Shown: one piece after another, positions 36,654-46,397 of the stretch | Layout of the letters: every line of letters begins with the position of its first letter | Numbering within the stretch: the stretch's first letter is position 1 | NCBI GenBank assembly: GCA_937921695.1 | Contig: CAKZTZ010000018.1 | Location: forward strand, 1 to 64,000 | Source of the DNA: an uncultured Sulfolobales archaeon | GTDB lineage: Archaea; Thermoproteota; Thermoprotei_A; Sulfolobales; Acidilobaceae | Direction of reading: 5' to 3' | Length of the DNA stretch: 64,000 nt | Position numbers and translations under genes: made by a program | The notes under the pieces: model-generated | What the model was told of the DNA's origin: nothing | What the model saw: the letters and a program-made list of their open reading frames with translations, nothing else | The model's database searches: none

Positions 36654-38297
36654 GTGCCGGTCTTAAGGTTCAAGCCATCAAGACTCTACGAGCTGACAGG
36701 CCTTGACCTGGAAAGGTTGAGGGAGCTCCTATTCAGGCTCAAATGCGAGGTTGAAGAAGCTGAAGGCTATGTTAACGTTGAAATCAACGCTGACAGGCCA
36801 GACATGTTCATAGGGGAAGGTTTAGCTAGAGCTGTCAAGGGGCTCTTAGGGGTTGAAACCGGATGGGCTAAGCCTAAGCTAGTTGATAGCGGCTTAACTT
36901 TGAAAGTAGAGAGGGTCCCCACGAGACCCTACATTGTGGGGGCTGTTGTTTACAACGTTAACATAGATAGCAACGACTACCTAGAAGAGCTGATACAGTT
37001 CCAGGAGAAGCTCCACGAAGGCCTTGGGAGAAAGAGGAGGAAAGCTGCCATAGGAATCCATGATTTAGAGAAGCTACCATCGAAAACCCTAATATACACG
37101 ATGAAAAACATAGAAGAAACTTTCAAGCCCCTCAACTATGATAAGCCCCTTAAGATAAGGGAAGTGTTAGAGAACGATGAGAAAGGAAAACTCTATGGGA
37201 GCATATCGCTGCTCGACAACGAGCACCCAGCTATAGTCTCAGGGGGGGAGATAATAACAATACCTCCAGTTCTCAACTCGGACATAACGAGGCTCGAAGT
37301 TGGAACTAAACACTTGTTCATAGACGTTACAGGCACAGACTTGAAGACTATATCGCTAGTCCTTAACGTCCTAGTATCAGGTCTCTTAGAGCGTAGAAAC
37401 GCTGAGCTAGGCCTCGTTAGAGTTGAAAGCCCCTGGAACGGCCTCTACCCTAAGTTCGAGCCTAGGGTGTTCAAAGTTAAACCTGAGAGTATTAACGAAA
37501 TTCTCGGGACTGAATTCGGGCTGGAAGAACTCGCTAGTATCATAGCGAGAATGAGGCATAATGTGAAGCTGGAGGGGGATAGTTTAACTGTGGAGGTGCC
37601 ACCTTATAGGGTTGACGTGTCTAGAATCGTGGATCTAGCTGAGGATGCCGCCATATGTTATGGGTACGAGGATCTAGGGCCCAGGAGCTCCTGGAGAGTT
37701 ATGAGAGGGGGGCTCCACTATATAACAGAGCTTTCAAGGAGAATTAGAACCATAATGATAGGTTTAGGGTTCACAGAGGTTAAACTATTATCCCTCACAA
37801 GCCCGCATACTGTGAAACTGCTAGGCTTGGAAGCTGTTAGCGTTGAAGTCTTAAACCCAGTCCAGGTTGAGTACAGTGTCCTCAGACCATTCATGGCCGT
37901 GTCTCTGCTCCAAACGTTAAAGGGTAACTTACACAATCCTAAGCCCATTAAAATATTCGAGATAGGCCCCGTGGTTTATAAGAGAAATGATAACGTGGTA
38001 GACGAGGAAGTCCTAGGGCTCGCCATAATGGATGAGGAAGTAGGCTACGAGGAAATACAAGCCCCCACATACTCTCTACTAAGGATCTTAGATTTCAAGT
38101 TTAAAGTGAACCCCGCAAAGCTACCTTTCCTAGTTGAAGGCAGGGCTGCAGAAGTAATAGTTGATAGTGAAAGAGTAGGCTACATAGGTGAAGTGCAGCC
38201 AGAGATCCTGGAGAAACTAGGCCTCGAGTATCCCGTAGCACTCGCGGAAATATCGCTATCAAAACTCTCAAACGCTACAAGCAAAGTTCACAGTTGA
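36654..38297 (+). CDS. pheT: Phenylalanyl-tRNA synthetase beta subunit
   Basis: 547 residues, the short archaeal type. N-terminal B1-like part with EINADRPDMFIGEGLAR (about 43-59), B3/B4 editing region, B5 fold (VEVPPYRVDVSRIVDLAEDAAICYGY, about 313-338) and a degenerate class II core that ends in GYIGEVQPEILEKLGL. GTG start 2 bases after the pheS stop, so the two are translated together. Confidence 0.92.
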   Translation: MPVLRFKPSRLYELTGLDLERLRELLFRLKCEVEEAEGYVNVEINADRPDMFIGEGLARAVKGLLGVETGWAKPKLVDSGLTLKVERVPTRPYIVGAVVYNVNIDSNDYLEELIQFQEKLHEGLGRKRRKAAIGIHDLEKLPSKTLIYTMKNIEETFKPLNYDKPLKIREVLENDEKGKLYGSISLLDNEHPAIVSGGEIITIPPVLNSDITRLEVGTKHLFIDVTGTDLKTISLVLNVLVSGLLERRNAELGLVRVESPWNGLYPKFEPRVFKVKPESINEILGTEFGLEELASIIARMRHNVKLEGDSLTVEVPPYRVDVSRIVDLAEDAAICYGYEDLGPRSSWRVMRGGLHYITELSRRIRTIMIGLGFTEVKLLSLTSPHTVKLLGLEAVSVEVLNPVQVEYSVLRPFMAVSLLQTLKGNLHNPKPIKIFEIGPVVYKRNDNVVDEEVLGLAIMDEEVGYEEIQAPTYSLLRILDFKFKVNPAKLPFLVEGRAAEVIVDSERVGYIGEVQPEILEKLGLEYPVALAEISLSKLSNATSKVHS

Positions 38298-38372
38298 AAG
38301 AGTGTAGAAATGTTCACAGTTCTGCTTCAATATTAAAGCCTTAACGTCTCTCACATTTAGGGGTTTCCTGAA

Positions 38373-39218
38373 TTGGAGATACAAGATCTAAAGCCTACAA
38401 TAGGGATTGACATAGAAAGAGTGGGATTTAAAGGTGTTAGGAGGAGGGTTTCGCTTATGACCCCTGAAGGCCCTATGGCTTTCGACGTGGAGCTCGACCT
38501 TTATATTAGTGTTTCAAGCGACCGAAGAGGGGCTCACTTGTCTAGAAACGTTGAAGCCCTCTATGAGATATTGTCGCAAGAGGGGTCCCATAGGAGTTTG
38601 GAGGAGTACCTGGATAGCTTAGCTTTGAAGCTTTTGGAGAGGCACCCTTACGCTAGTAAGAGTGCTACTGTAGCTAGAACAAGCTTCTATGTTGACGTGG
38701 ACTATGAGGGTTTAACCGGGGTTGAGCCTGTGAATGTGGAAGTTGAAGTTTCCAGGGAGAGAGGCGGAGATACTGTGTGGAGCGTGAGCGTGAGCGTAGT
38801 AGGGTTAACAGTGTGTCCCAGCGCTCAAACAGCCATAGCGTCAACGCTAGGACTAGAGACTAACATAGCTCCAAGCCATATGCAGAGAGTCTTACTGAAA
38901 GGGAGAGTGGAAACCATGGGGGAAATAGTTAGAATAGAGAAAATAGCGAAAGCACTCCACAAGAGCTTCTCAGCCCCAGCAATAACGCTACTCAAGAGGC
39001 CGCAAGAAGCTGAGCTAGTACTAGAAGCCCATAAGAGGCCTAAGCTAGTGGAGGACGTAGTAAGAGAGGCAATAGTAAACATAGCCTCAGAAATAAGCAA
39101 GCTCCCAGACAACACCATAATAGAAGTTGAAGCTCTCAGCATGGAAAGCATACACCCCCACAACCTCTACGCCCAGAAAAGAACAACCCTAGGAAAATTA
39201 AGAAGAGAAAAAAGCTAA
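38373..39218 (+). CDS. mptA: GTP cyclohydrolase, MptA/FolE2 type
   Basis: 281 residues. Opens the GTP ring for pterin (and possibly archaeosine) synthesis. Family motifs: VGLTVCPSAQ with the metal-binding Cys (about 148-157), SHMQRVLLKG (about 169-178) and SIHPHNLYA (about 261-269). The TTG start at 38373 follows a short leader after pheT (75 bases). Metal-dependent, fold I tunnel type by family. Confidence 0.9.
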   Translation: MEIQDLKPTIGIDIERVGFKGVRRRVSLMTPEGPMAFDVELDLYISVSSDRRGAHLSRNVEALYEILSQEGSHRSLEEYLDSLALKLLERHPYASKSATVARTSFYVDVDYEGLTGVEPVNVEVEVSRERGGDTVWSVSVSVVGLTVCPSAQTAIASTLGLETNIAPSHMQRVLLKGRVETMGEIVRIEKIAKALHKSFSAPAITLLKRPQEAELVLEAHKRPKLVEDVVREAIVNIASEISKLPDNTIIEVEALSMESIHPHNLYAQKRTTLGKLRREKS

Positions 39219-39624
39219 AAGGATTTCGAGCCTCATAGCAGCCGATATCCTATAATATTAGTCAAGAGGCCTCTCGGGTTCACCGGAATTTTGCCCTAGC
39301 CCTTCCCCCTTTCACGGTAACCCCTCCCAGACTTCCACCCCCTCCACAGGGGAATCACCCATCACTACATTATGGGTGGAGCTCGGCCCCATGAGAAACA
39401 GCACATCTTAGGGTTCAGGAGTAGTGTTTGAGGCTTCAAAGTTAACAGTGCAACCTTTGACATATCTTTATACTAACTATATGAAGGTCGTTACAGCAGA
39501 GCTAAGAGGGCTTGAAAATGTTTCTCTACAGTGTTCATTCTTGCAATTTCCATAGAGGGGAGAAGGCGAGCGTGCCTCTTTCAACTGTCCACAGGCCTAG
39601 GGGATCCTGTGGGGTGAAAGCTCT
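39219..39624 (+). pseudogene. Decayed mobile-element-like copy A
   Basis: No intact gene. About 39253-39410 resembles the segment at 45690-45840 (for example the block around CACATCT, CTATGG/TATGGG and CCTCT), and about 39420-39525 resembles 41060-41150. At 39481 a short frame opens with ATG reading MKVVTAELRGLENVS before it stops. The same frame start is MKTATAEFRR in copy B. I read these as dead 5' ends of one element family; a TnpB-like gene is possible but not shown. Confidence 0.45.
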
Positions 39625-40296
39625 CTAATGAGCGTGGGGGAAGAAGCTCTGAGTGTAACGAAAGTTTATGGGCGTAACGGCGGTTTCTTCAGCCCACCAC
39701 TCGATGAAAATTCTTACCCTATTTTCGAGTGAAGCTGCTACGTTTCTTGAATAGTTGAAATATAATAGTTCTCTGAGGTTTAATATTTTAGTTTTCACAT
39801 GTTTCACGCTCTCCTCGAAGCTTCTACCTTTCACTGCGCCCGTGTGAAATACTCTTGCTATCCCTATAGCTCCCATAGCGTCTAGTTTGTCGGCGTCGCT
39901 CAGCACTTTGGCTTCTACTGTTTCCGGTTTCATGTTTAAAGTGTAACTGTGCGTTAGTATGGCTTTCTTACATTCTTCTATAAAGTCTCTATAATATCCT
40001 AGCTTCTCGAGTAGGAGCCCCCCTATCTCAGCGCTTTTGACTGCGTGATGCTCTGTTTCGTCACCCAGCGCTCTGCCTATGTCGTGGAGTAGGATGCTCA
40101 CTAATAGTAGCTCGGGGTCCACGTCTAAGCTTTCAGCATTAACTATCCTATTAGACCAAACTATGACCCTCTCAACGTGGGGCCATCCGTGAGAAGAGTC
40201 GTCCCCCATAATATTCCTAGTTATCCTATATAAGGATTCCAACTTAGGACTAGATCCTAGTAGAAGCTTAAGATCCATATTTGAACCCCCCATCAT
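39625..40296 (-). CDS. HD-domain metal-dependent phosphohydrolase
   Basis: 223 residues. H40 (GWPHVERV), H71-D72 (LLHDIGRA), H83-H84 and D133 in DADKLDAMG form the HD metal site. The HD signature with SH...HV upstream is that of small archaeal HD hydrolases acting on nucleotides or nucleotide-like phosphates. The preferred start may be the internal ATG at residue 7 (MDLKLL). It is 18 bases downstream of the Nudix gene in the same direction, suggesting cotranscription in nucleotide housekeeping. Confidence 0.85.
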   Translation of the reverse strand: MMGGSNMDLKLLLGSSPKLESLYRITRNIMGDDSSHGWPHVERVIVWSNRIVNAESLDVDPELLLVSILLHDIGRALGDETEHHAVKSAEIGGLLLEKLGYYRDFIEECKKAILTHSYTLNMKPETVEAKVLSDADKLDAMGAIGIARVFHTGAVKGRSFEESVKHVKTKILNLRELLYFNYSRNVAASLENRVRIFIEWWAEETAVTPINFRYTQSFFPHAH

Positions 40297-40314
40297 CCCT
40301 AGAGTAATAGACCC

Positions 40315-40815
40315 TTAAAACCCTATAGAGGGGAGTTCACCGGCAAGCTTCCTTAGAACCCTGAGAGTGAACCCCCACAATACCATACCCCCCGGTATTA
40401 AGACGCCCTCAACAAACCCCCTCCTAGGGTGGGAGACAGTTATAACGTCACCCAGAGCATATCTAAGGTCAAGCCAACCTACAAAGTCAACTTCAGAGCT
40501 TAAAGGCCTAGGGTCAAGAGGCCCCCTAGGCCTACCTACAACAATCATAACCCTCCTCAACCCCCTAGCCGCAGCCTCGACGCCAAGATCACCTAAAACA
40601 CTCACAGAACTCGGGTGAACACCAGCCTCCTCCCAAGCCTCCCTCAACGCTGTAGCAACAGGATCCTCCCCAGGCTCCAGAGACCCCCCAGGTAAAGCTA
40701 CATCACAAGCCCAAAAACTAGACTCACTACAAGACTTCCTCACAACAAGAACCCTAACAGGCTCCCCCCAAACCAGAGCTAAAACTGCCGAGTCAACAGC
40801 CATAGTAACCCCCAC
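40315..40815 (-). CDS. Nudix hydrolase (CoA diphosphatase-like)
   Basis: 166 residues. The Nudix box spans 44-66 (GSLEPGEDPVATALREAWEEAGV) with the REAWEE catalytic core complete. The LPGGSLEPGED opening and later VEGVLIPGGMVLWGFTLRVL resemble CoA pyrophosphatases (NUDT7 type), though the substrate is not certain. First gene of the Nudix-HD pair; its start leaves a 647-base stretch without genes upstream. Confidence 0.83.
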   Translation of the reverse strand: MGVTMAVDSAVLALVWGEPVRVLVVRKSCSESSFWACDVALPGGSLEPGEDPVATALREAWEEAGVHPSSVSVLGDLGVEAAARGLRRVMIVVGRPRGPLDPRPLSSEVDFVGWLDLRYALGDVITVSHPRRGFVEGVLIPGGMVLWGFTLRVLRKLAGELPSIGF

Positions 40816-41462
40816 AACTAACCATGCGAAAAGTCTAACTTTATAAGTTAATAGTATTAAACCAGGTCAGAGCTCAGACACGTTCCGCCTTAGCGTAGAT
40901 TTTCGTTACGCTAAGGCTTCCCTTAACTTTCACGAAAGCTTCCCCGGGCCCGTTAACGGTTAAAGGAGAATGCCCGCCAGCCTCCCGAGCTTCCCCGTTA
41001 TTGAAGCTATGAAAACACAAAGAGGATCGGTACTAGGGAGGTCCTAATAGCAACTTAATCGTTAAGGCCTTCAAGTTAAAACATAGAGAGTAAGCTCGCT
41101 TCTAACGCTATAGACACGGTTTTAAGAGGATCTTGAAATACGAGATTACTAAGTGTAACTATAGTTTAGATAGTATTTGTTATATTGTGGATGCTCATTA
41201 TAGGAAAGCATTAAACATACAACCCCTGCCACTCATGTTTTAGGGTCTCCTGAGGACGTGCTATGGCGAGGGACGGTTCCATAAAACTTTAGAGGGAAAC
41301 CTAGAGCATGTGAAGGCTAGAGCTAATCCTATCCAGAAGTATCGCTAACCATCGTTAGTGGGGAGACGCTAAGATGTGAGGCTGTAATATTAACGTAGGA
41401 AGCACAGTTTATGTTAGAGAATAAAAAATTGGGGTTGATGCGGTTAACTGTGGGGGGTTCTA
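40816..41462 (+). pseudogene. Decayed mobile-element-like copy D with coding fragments
   Basis: No intact gene. An 11-bp perfect hairpin (887-897/907-917 within 40,8xx-40,9xx, that is 40887-40917) is followed by segments like those in copies A and B. Frames broken by stops encode DTVLRG near 41112 and, after a frame change, KYEITKCNYSLDSICYIVDAH then YRKALN (about 41135-41215); another open piece (41250-41345) reads RFHKTLEGNLEHVKARANPI. Taken with copy A, the ancestral frame looks like M-K-x-V-T-A-E-L-R-G followed by KYEIT. Family not recognised with confidence. Confidence 0.45.
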
Positions 41463-42161
41463 TTATTCTTCCTCCTCTACGGGTGGTGCGGGCGGTTTCT
41501 CCGCTATTTCGATGAGTGCTTTGATCTCCCTTATGGCTTTCTCCGCCTCGCCAGTCTCTACGTGGGTTGCTTTGCCCATTATGGATCCTATGTTATTATT
41601 TTTATAGTCGTCTAATGGGGGCTCCACGTCTATTAATAGTCTCTTGAGGATTAGTGGTGTTGGTTCTAGGACTGCCCCCCTAACTATGGCTTTGTTTTCG
41701 TTTAACGGTGTTACTAGGAGTACCCCTACGTTTCTCTCCGCTAGCCTCACAGTGTATACTATATCCCCCACGTCTGTTTCAGCTATTTTTAGAGTCCCAT
41801 ATTGTATGGCTCTCACAACTAGCTCTTTCGCTATTAGTTTTACCTCCGCTATTGCCTTGTTTACTTCCTCGTCGGGCATCCTCCTCCAAGCTTGTATTCT
41901 TAGTGTTTCGAGGTCCCATTTTATCTTACCTTCTTCAACCGTATAGTTTACGTTTATCCTAACAACATCTCCTTTCTCTATTTTAACCCTATCAACTAGG
42001 ATCTCATATAGTATCCTGTTTAGCTCCCCAGCCGCCCTTGCAACCTCTTGAGCAGAGAGTTCCCCGCTTTTAACCATGTCCCTCGTCTGGGCGAACAAAG
42101 TTCTCCGTATTTTATCCGCATACGCCCCCCCAATTATATACCCGGACCTTAGCGTGGGCAT
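41463..42161 (-). CDS. DUF2258 family conserved crenarchaeal protein
   Basis: 232 residues, with the start MPTLRSGYIIGGAYADKIRRTLFAQ typical of this crenarchaeal family. It is soluble, mixed alpha/beta, with a charged tail ending in PPAPPVEEEE. No enzyme motif is visible, and the function is unknown. Alone between 647 bases of decayed sequence and the amidohydrolase. The family name is from memory. Confidence 0.7.
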   Translation of the reverse strand: MPTLRSGYIIGGAYADKIRRTLFAQTRDMVKSGELSAQEVARAAGELNRILYEILVDRVKIEKGDVVRINVNYTVEEGKIKWDLETLRIQAWRRMPDEEVNKAIAEVKLIAKELVVRAIQYGTLKIAETDVGDIVYTVRLAERNVGVLLVTPLNENKAIVRGAVLEPTPLILKRLLIDVEPPLDDYKNNNIGSIMGKATHVETGEAEKAIREIKALIEIAEKPPAPPVEEEE

Positions 42162-42177
42162 CTAGACACCTCTCCCC

Positions 42178-43680
42178 TTATCCTATATAATAGTGTTGCT
42201 TTAAATACTTAGCTAGAGTAGCTGAATCCAAGCCCGACACTATAGTCCCCAGGGGCTTCACTTTAAACTCCTCAAAGGGGTTGCTCCTAGATATCGTTAA
42301 GTCAGCCTTAAACCCCCTCTCTAAGAGGCCTGAAAACTTCAAGGGCCCCCCAGAAGCTATAGCGGAGCCCCGAGTATAAGCCCTCACAGCCTCTCTAATG
42401 TCTAAAGCTTCTTCTTTGAGGCACGCAGGCTGGCCGCATCTCGATAGGGCTGACGCTATTGTCTCGTTAATGTCGAAAGGCTCTACAGGAGAGTCGCTGG
42501 ATAAAGCTAGTTTGGCCCCCGACTTTAGGAAACTTTTAAACCTATAGGCTTGTTTAAGCCTAGGCCCCAGCCTCTTATCTATCCACCAATCACTTACTCT
42601 AAACCTAGGCTGGACTACTATGTAGGCTCCCAGCATGGTTAAAGACTCTATCTGGTCATCCCATGAGACGCTAGCATGCTCCACCCTAAACTCTAACGGC
42701 CTAGCTTCCTCTGCAGCACGTATAACCTCGTCTAGCGCCGCATCTCCTATAGCGTGAATAGCTGCTTTCAAACCTTTACCCTCAGCTTCTCTCATCGCTC
42801 TCTTCATAGTCTCCTTGTTCTCCAATAATATCCCCCTAGTTTGAGGGTTGTCGGAGTAGGGTTCTCTGAGAAACGCTGTTCTCGCACCCAAGCTCCCGTC
42901 GGCGTAAAGCTTATACCCGGCTATTGAAACCCACTCCCCCTCACTATTATCGCTGAACTTTCTAGAGTAATCCGGGTAGCATGAGACTTTCACTGGGAGG
43001 GCCCCTATCTCGGCGGCTATTCTTTTCAACACTTCATACTCTCTTCTAGTACACGACATTGTAGAGACTCCTACAAGGCCGGCTGACTGGAGTTTTTCGA
43101 GAGCCCCCGCTATTACAGGCTCTAGCCTCGTGTTTTCCAAGAGTTTTTCTAGAGAGTACGCTACTGCATCTTCATATACTATACCTGTAATCTTACCCTC
43201 CTTAACCTCTACAAGCTTCGGGTAAGCCTCCCAGGGTTTCACAAGCTCTAGGGCTCTAGTATTTAGGAGTGCAGCGTGCCCGCACACTCTAACTAGTATG
43301 GCGGGCTTTTCTCCAGTGGCCTCATCTATATCCCATCTCGTAGGCCATCTGGCTTCCCTGAAAGCTTCTTGATCCCAGCCTCTACCATATACTATGGGGC
43401 CCTTAAAGTTTCTCAGTTTTTGTTTTAAACTCTCTATGCTATCTAGGCCCCTCAAATCAACGCCTTCGAAAGATAAGCCTAAACCCTCTAGATGGAGGTG
43501 CGCATCTACGAACCCCGGCATTATGTACCCATCGTATTTCAATTCAACACTGTATTTGCCGGCGAACCTAGACTTGGGGCCTAAACTCTCTATGAACCCT
43601 GAATATGCGAGTATAGAGTCGCCTACAATATCGCCTTCGGAGTTTAAAACTGCCAGCCCCGTTATTAGTACTGATTTCAA
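42178..43680 (-). CDS. Amidohydrolase 3 family protein
   Basis: 500 residues in the metal-dependent hydrolase superfamily. PGFVDAHLHLEG (about 53-64) gives the first metal ligands, KLYADGSLGARTAFL near 258-272 is the family signature, H at AAIHAIGD (about 297) and H in FRVEHAS (about 316) the next, and ALSSDSPVEPFD (about 410) the last Asp. YtcJ-like members have unknown or varied substrates (N-substituted amides, enamides). It overlaps the MscS gene upstream by 4 bases. Confidence 0.85.
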   Translation of the reverse strand: MKSVLITGLAVLNSEGDIVGDSILAYSGFIESLGPKSRFAGKYSVELKYDGYIMPGFVDAHLHLEGLGLSFEGVDLRGLDSIESLKQKLRNFKGPIVYGRGWDQEAFREARWPTRWDIDEATGEKPAILVRVCGHAALLNTRALELVKPWEAYPKLVEVKEGKITGIVYEDAVAYSLEKLLENTRLEPVIAGALEKLQSAGLVGVSTMSCTRREYEVLKRIAAEIGALPVKVSCYPDYSRKFSDNSEGEWVSIAGYKLYADGSLGARTAFLREPYSDNPQTRGILLENKETMKRAMREAEGKGLKAAIHAIGDAALDEVIRAAEEARPLEFRVEHASVSWDDQIESLTMLGAYIVVQPRFRVSDWWIDKRLGPRLKQAYRFKSFLKSGAKLALSSDSPVEPFDINETIASALSRCGQPACLKEEALDIREAVRAYTRGSAIASGGPLKFSGLLERGFKADLTISRSNPFEEFKVKPLGTIVSGLDSATLAKYLKQHYYIG

Positions 43681-44576
43681 CTAGGCTCACCGGGCTTCTC
43701 CGGAGTTTTAAGAGCTCCCTTCTCAGATCCGAGTATGTCAGCGCTTTCAGGCCCCCTTATAATGATCCTCTGAGGTATTGCCAGCCGTATCCCGGCTTTG
43801 ATTAATTCTTCTCTTATAGTAGAGAATAACTCCATCCATACAGGGAAGAACAGTTTTGAAGGGCTCCAGGCCCACACTGTCATGACTATCCCATCAGGGT
43901 TAGACTGGGCTATGAAAACTCGGGGCTCGGGCTCTGTGAGGATGAAGGGGTGTTTTTCCAGGGCATCCTTAACTATTGAAATCGCCTTGCTAACATCAGA
44001 GTTATGAGATAGTAGAAACTGATACTCGATCCTCCTAGCTTTAGTTGCCATCATGTTAATTATAGTGCTAGTGAAAACCTCGTTGTTAGAAATTCGTAGA
44101 AGCTCCCCCTTGAAAGTTCTAAGCCTCGTACTGAAAATAGTGATATCTTCAACTATACCCATATTATTACCAATCATGACCGGGTCGCCTATAGAGAAAG
44201 GCCTATCTATATACAGGAAGACCCCCGACAAGAGGTTCGAAACCACAGTCTGAGAGGCGAAGCCTATAGCTATAGCGAGAAAACCTCCAGCTAACAGAAG
44301 ACCACTAATGTCGAAACCTAAACTATGCAATGCTAAAGCTAAACCAGCTAATATTATAAGAGCTGAAACTATACGCCCTAAAATTAAAGCCGCCTCTCGA
44401 GAAAACCTAACAGAAACTCGGGCCCTCACGTATTTCCCGGAGACCCATGCCAGAACTAGGAAAAACACAAATATAAAGATAGCTATAAGCACACTACGTA
44501 TAACGCTAGCAGACAAGCCTAGGCTACTCAAATAACTCGCTATTTCAGATACTAAGTCCATATGAGGCGCCCCCAC
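43677..44576 (-). CDS. mscS: MscS-type mechanosensitive channel
   Basis: 299 residues. Three N-terminal helices (about 24-45, 64-83, 90-115) end in the pore helix LAIAIGFASQTVVSNLLSGVFL with its Gly/Ala packing pattern, followed by the beta domain DRPFSIGDPVMIGNNMGIVEDITIFSTRLR. Opens under membrane tension to release solutes. The start ATG is at 44576 or at residue 6 (MDLVSE). Runs into the amidohydrolase with a 4-base overlap. Confidence 0.92.
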   Translation of the reverse strand: MGAPHMDLVSEIASYLSSLGLSASVIRSVLIAIFIFVFFLVLAWVSGKYVRARVSVRFSREAALILGRIVSALIILAGLALALHSLGFDISGLLLAGGFLAIAIGFASQTVVSNLLSGVFLYIDRPFSIGDPVMIGNNMGIVEDITIFSTRLRTFKGELLRISNNEVFTSTIINMMATKARRIEYQFLLSHNSDVSKAISIVKDALEKHPFILTEPEPRVFIAQSNPDGIVMTVWAWSPSKLFFPVWMELFSTIREELIKAGIRLAIPQRIIIRGPESADILGSEKGALKTPEKPGEPS

Positions 44577-44741
44577 CCACGTATATAAACTGAAGCTAAT
44601 AAGATTCTAGAGATATTTCAAGGTTTCACTGTATCTTCCTCTATTTGAAATCTGAAAATTTAGAGAGAAACGTTCGAGCCCCACTATCTCCAGGCAGCTG
44701 CGCGGCTAGTGGTTTCATTGGAGGTGGAAGTAGTTCCTTCT

Positions 44742-45494
44742 TTAATATCCCCAAAGCATCTTGAAACCTTCAACCTTAAAGGTTAAGTAGCTTAGTCTTT
44801 GCACCGGTATTAGATATTTCTCCTTTACTATTTCAGGGGATTTTTCGAAGTCAGCTGTAGGCGGCGTTTCCTCCGCTATTATTTCAGCAACCTTTTCGGT
44901 TTCGAGGTTCATAATTATTACGCCAGCGTTCGCCTGCCACGTGCCCGGCTTGTAATATATGTTTACGAGAGATAGGGGGATCACAACTTTACTAACAATA
45001 GCGACTCTACCACTATAATTGTTGATTTTAAGTGAGGCTTCAGCGAGCCCTGGCTTAGAGAGATCTTCTAGAGAGACTTTATGGAACCTGCATATGTAGC
45101 CGCCTGTTGGAGTCCCATAGAGGATCAATTTAGAGGGCCTTTCAGTATCTGAGAAGGCGTCTATAAGGGAAGCGTCCCCTCCCGATCCTATAGCCGCTAT
45201 AGCATAATCCACTGGGACAGTTATCCTGATCTCAACCTTAGCCCCGTTCCCTACAACTATGGGGGTTTCGAGCTTCACGTAGATACACTCGACAACCCCC
45301 TGAAGATTACCTGTTGAAGGCTCTACAGGGACGAGGGTCAGATCGGTCCCCTCTCTAATCATAACATTAGCCAGTATCTTATCCTCATTTAAAGGCAGCC
45401 GCGTATACAATCTAAACCCCCCTTCTAAGCCTTTAACCCTAACCCTATACCCGGAAACTACTAGTTCTCCCTCGCTTAGCATGCCATAAGTCAT
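44742..45494 (-). CDS. DUF432-like beta-rich archaeal protein
   Basis: 250 residues, mostly beta strands, no membrane segment or signal. The opening YGMLSEGELVVSGYRVRVKGLEGGFRLYTRLP and middle GGYICRFHKV resemble DUF432, an archaeal family of unknown function often found near MscS-like channels, as here (165 bases downstream of it on the same strand). The family name is from memory. Confidence 0.5.
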   Translation of the reverse strand: MTYGMLSEGELVVSGYRVRVKGLEGGFRLYTRLPLNEDKILANVMIREGTDLTLVPVEPSTGNLQGVVECIYVKLETPIVVGNGAKVEIRITVPVDYAIAAIGSGGDASLIDAFSDTERPSKLILYGTPTGGYICRFHKVSLEDLSKPGLAEASLKINNYSGRVAIVSKVVIPLSLVNIYYKPGTWQANAGVIIMNLETEKVAEIIAEETPPTADFEKSPEIVKEKYLIPVQRLSYLTFKVEGFKMLWGY

Positions 45495-46076
45495 GCCAGG
45501 CCTCCTATAAGCTAGAGTTACTAGACTAGCGCCTTATATGTTAACCCGCCCCAGCAACTCAATATTCCACATGCGAACTTTTCCTCTCCAAACATAAGGC
45601 CTTCAAACCATTGCGAGGACTATTATTAGTTAGAGTGTAGTCAAGGTTTGGGTCTCATATCAGCTAGTATCGCAAGATACCAGCCTTAGGCCTCTTGGGA
45701 CTCATGGAGCTCCTCGGAGCATGTCATAGCCTCCCCTTCCCGTTAACCCCACCCGGGGGCTTCCTCCGCCCCACCTGTGATGGATCACTTCCCACCACAC
45801 TATGGATGTGACTCAGCCCCTGGGGAAACCCGCACATCTATAGTTACCAGATTTAGCCCCTCTCTTTTCAGGGCTCTCTTTTTAGAGCGGTGGAGCACCC
45901 TAGAGCGAAGACCCTTATAAACTTTATGAAAACCGCTACGGCAGAGTTCCGGCGGCCCACACGCTGTCTAACACTATAGATAATGGTTTTCTGTGCGAAG
46001 CTTTGTTGAAGGGTTTCTTGTTTAAAGTGTTTGAATTTAAACTTTAGATTTTGATTTTTATTTCTGGTGAATCTGC
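45495..46076 (+). pseudogene. Decayed mobile-element-like copy B and promoter region
   Basis: No intact gene. 45690-45840 aligns by eye with copy A (39253-39410), sharing CCTCT, CACT..CACCACACTATGG and CACATCT in order. At 45926 a frame opens with MKTATAEFRR and stops 16 codons later, parallel to copy A. Upstream of 46077 is an AT-rich TTGAATTTAAACTTTAG (46031-46047), the likely promoter of the following operon. Confidence 0.45.
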
Positions 46077-46397
46077 TTGCAGAGAGTTGCTGAGGTTTTT
46101 AAGAGTATGATGTCTTTGGGTAAGAGTAGCTCGTGCTCTTCTTGCTGGGATTGGCTTCCTCACATTCACTTCCCATTTGTTGGCTATTGTACTCTTTGGG
46201 GTACGACTACTTTTGAGGATTACTATTGCTCCAGCTATAAATTGGTCTCTGTGGAGAGGGAGAGGTTTTACTGGTGTGCCACGTGTAAGGTCAGGCTTAA
46301 TAGGGAGGAAGCTGTTTCCCACTGGATTATGAAACATAGGGTATTTAGGGGAGCATATGTGGACCCTGATATAAGGGAGGAGCTCTACGAGGGGTGA
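46077..46397 (+). CDS. Small cysteine-rich zinc-finger-like protein
   Basis: 106 residues (TTG start). C67 and C70 with H82 and H87 form a C2H2-like finger (CATC-x11-H-x4-H). C20, C23, C38 and C51 could bind a second metal or cluster. The stop overlaps the start of the 2-oxoacid oxidoreductase by 4 bases, so the two are translated together. No family recognised. It may be a regulator or a Kor accessory/assembly factor. Confidence 0.65.
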   Translation: MQRVAEVFKSMMSLGKSSSCSSCWDWLPHIHFPFVGYCTLWGTTTFEDYYCSSYKLVSVERERFYWCATCKVRLNREEAVSHWIMKHRVFRGAYVDPDIREELYEG

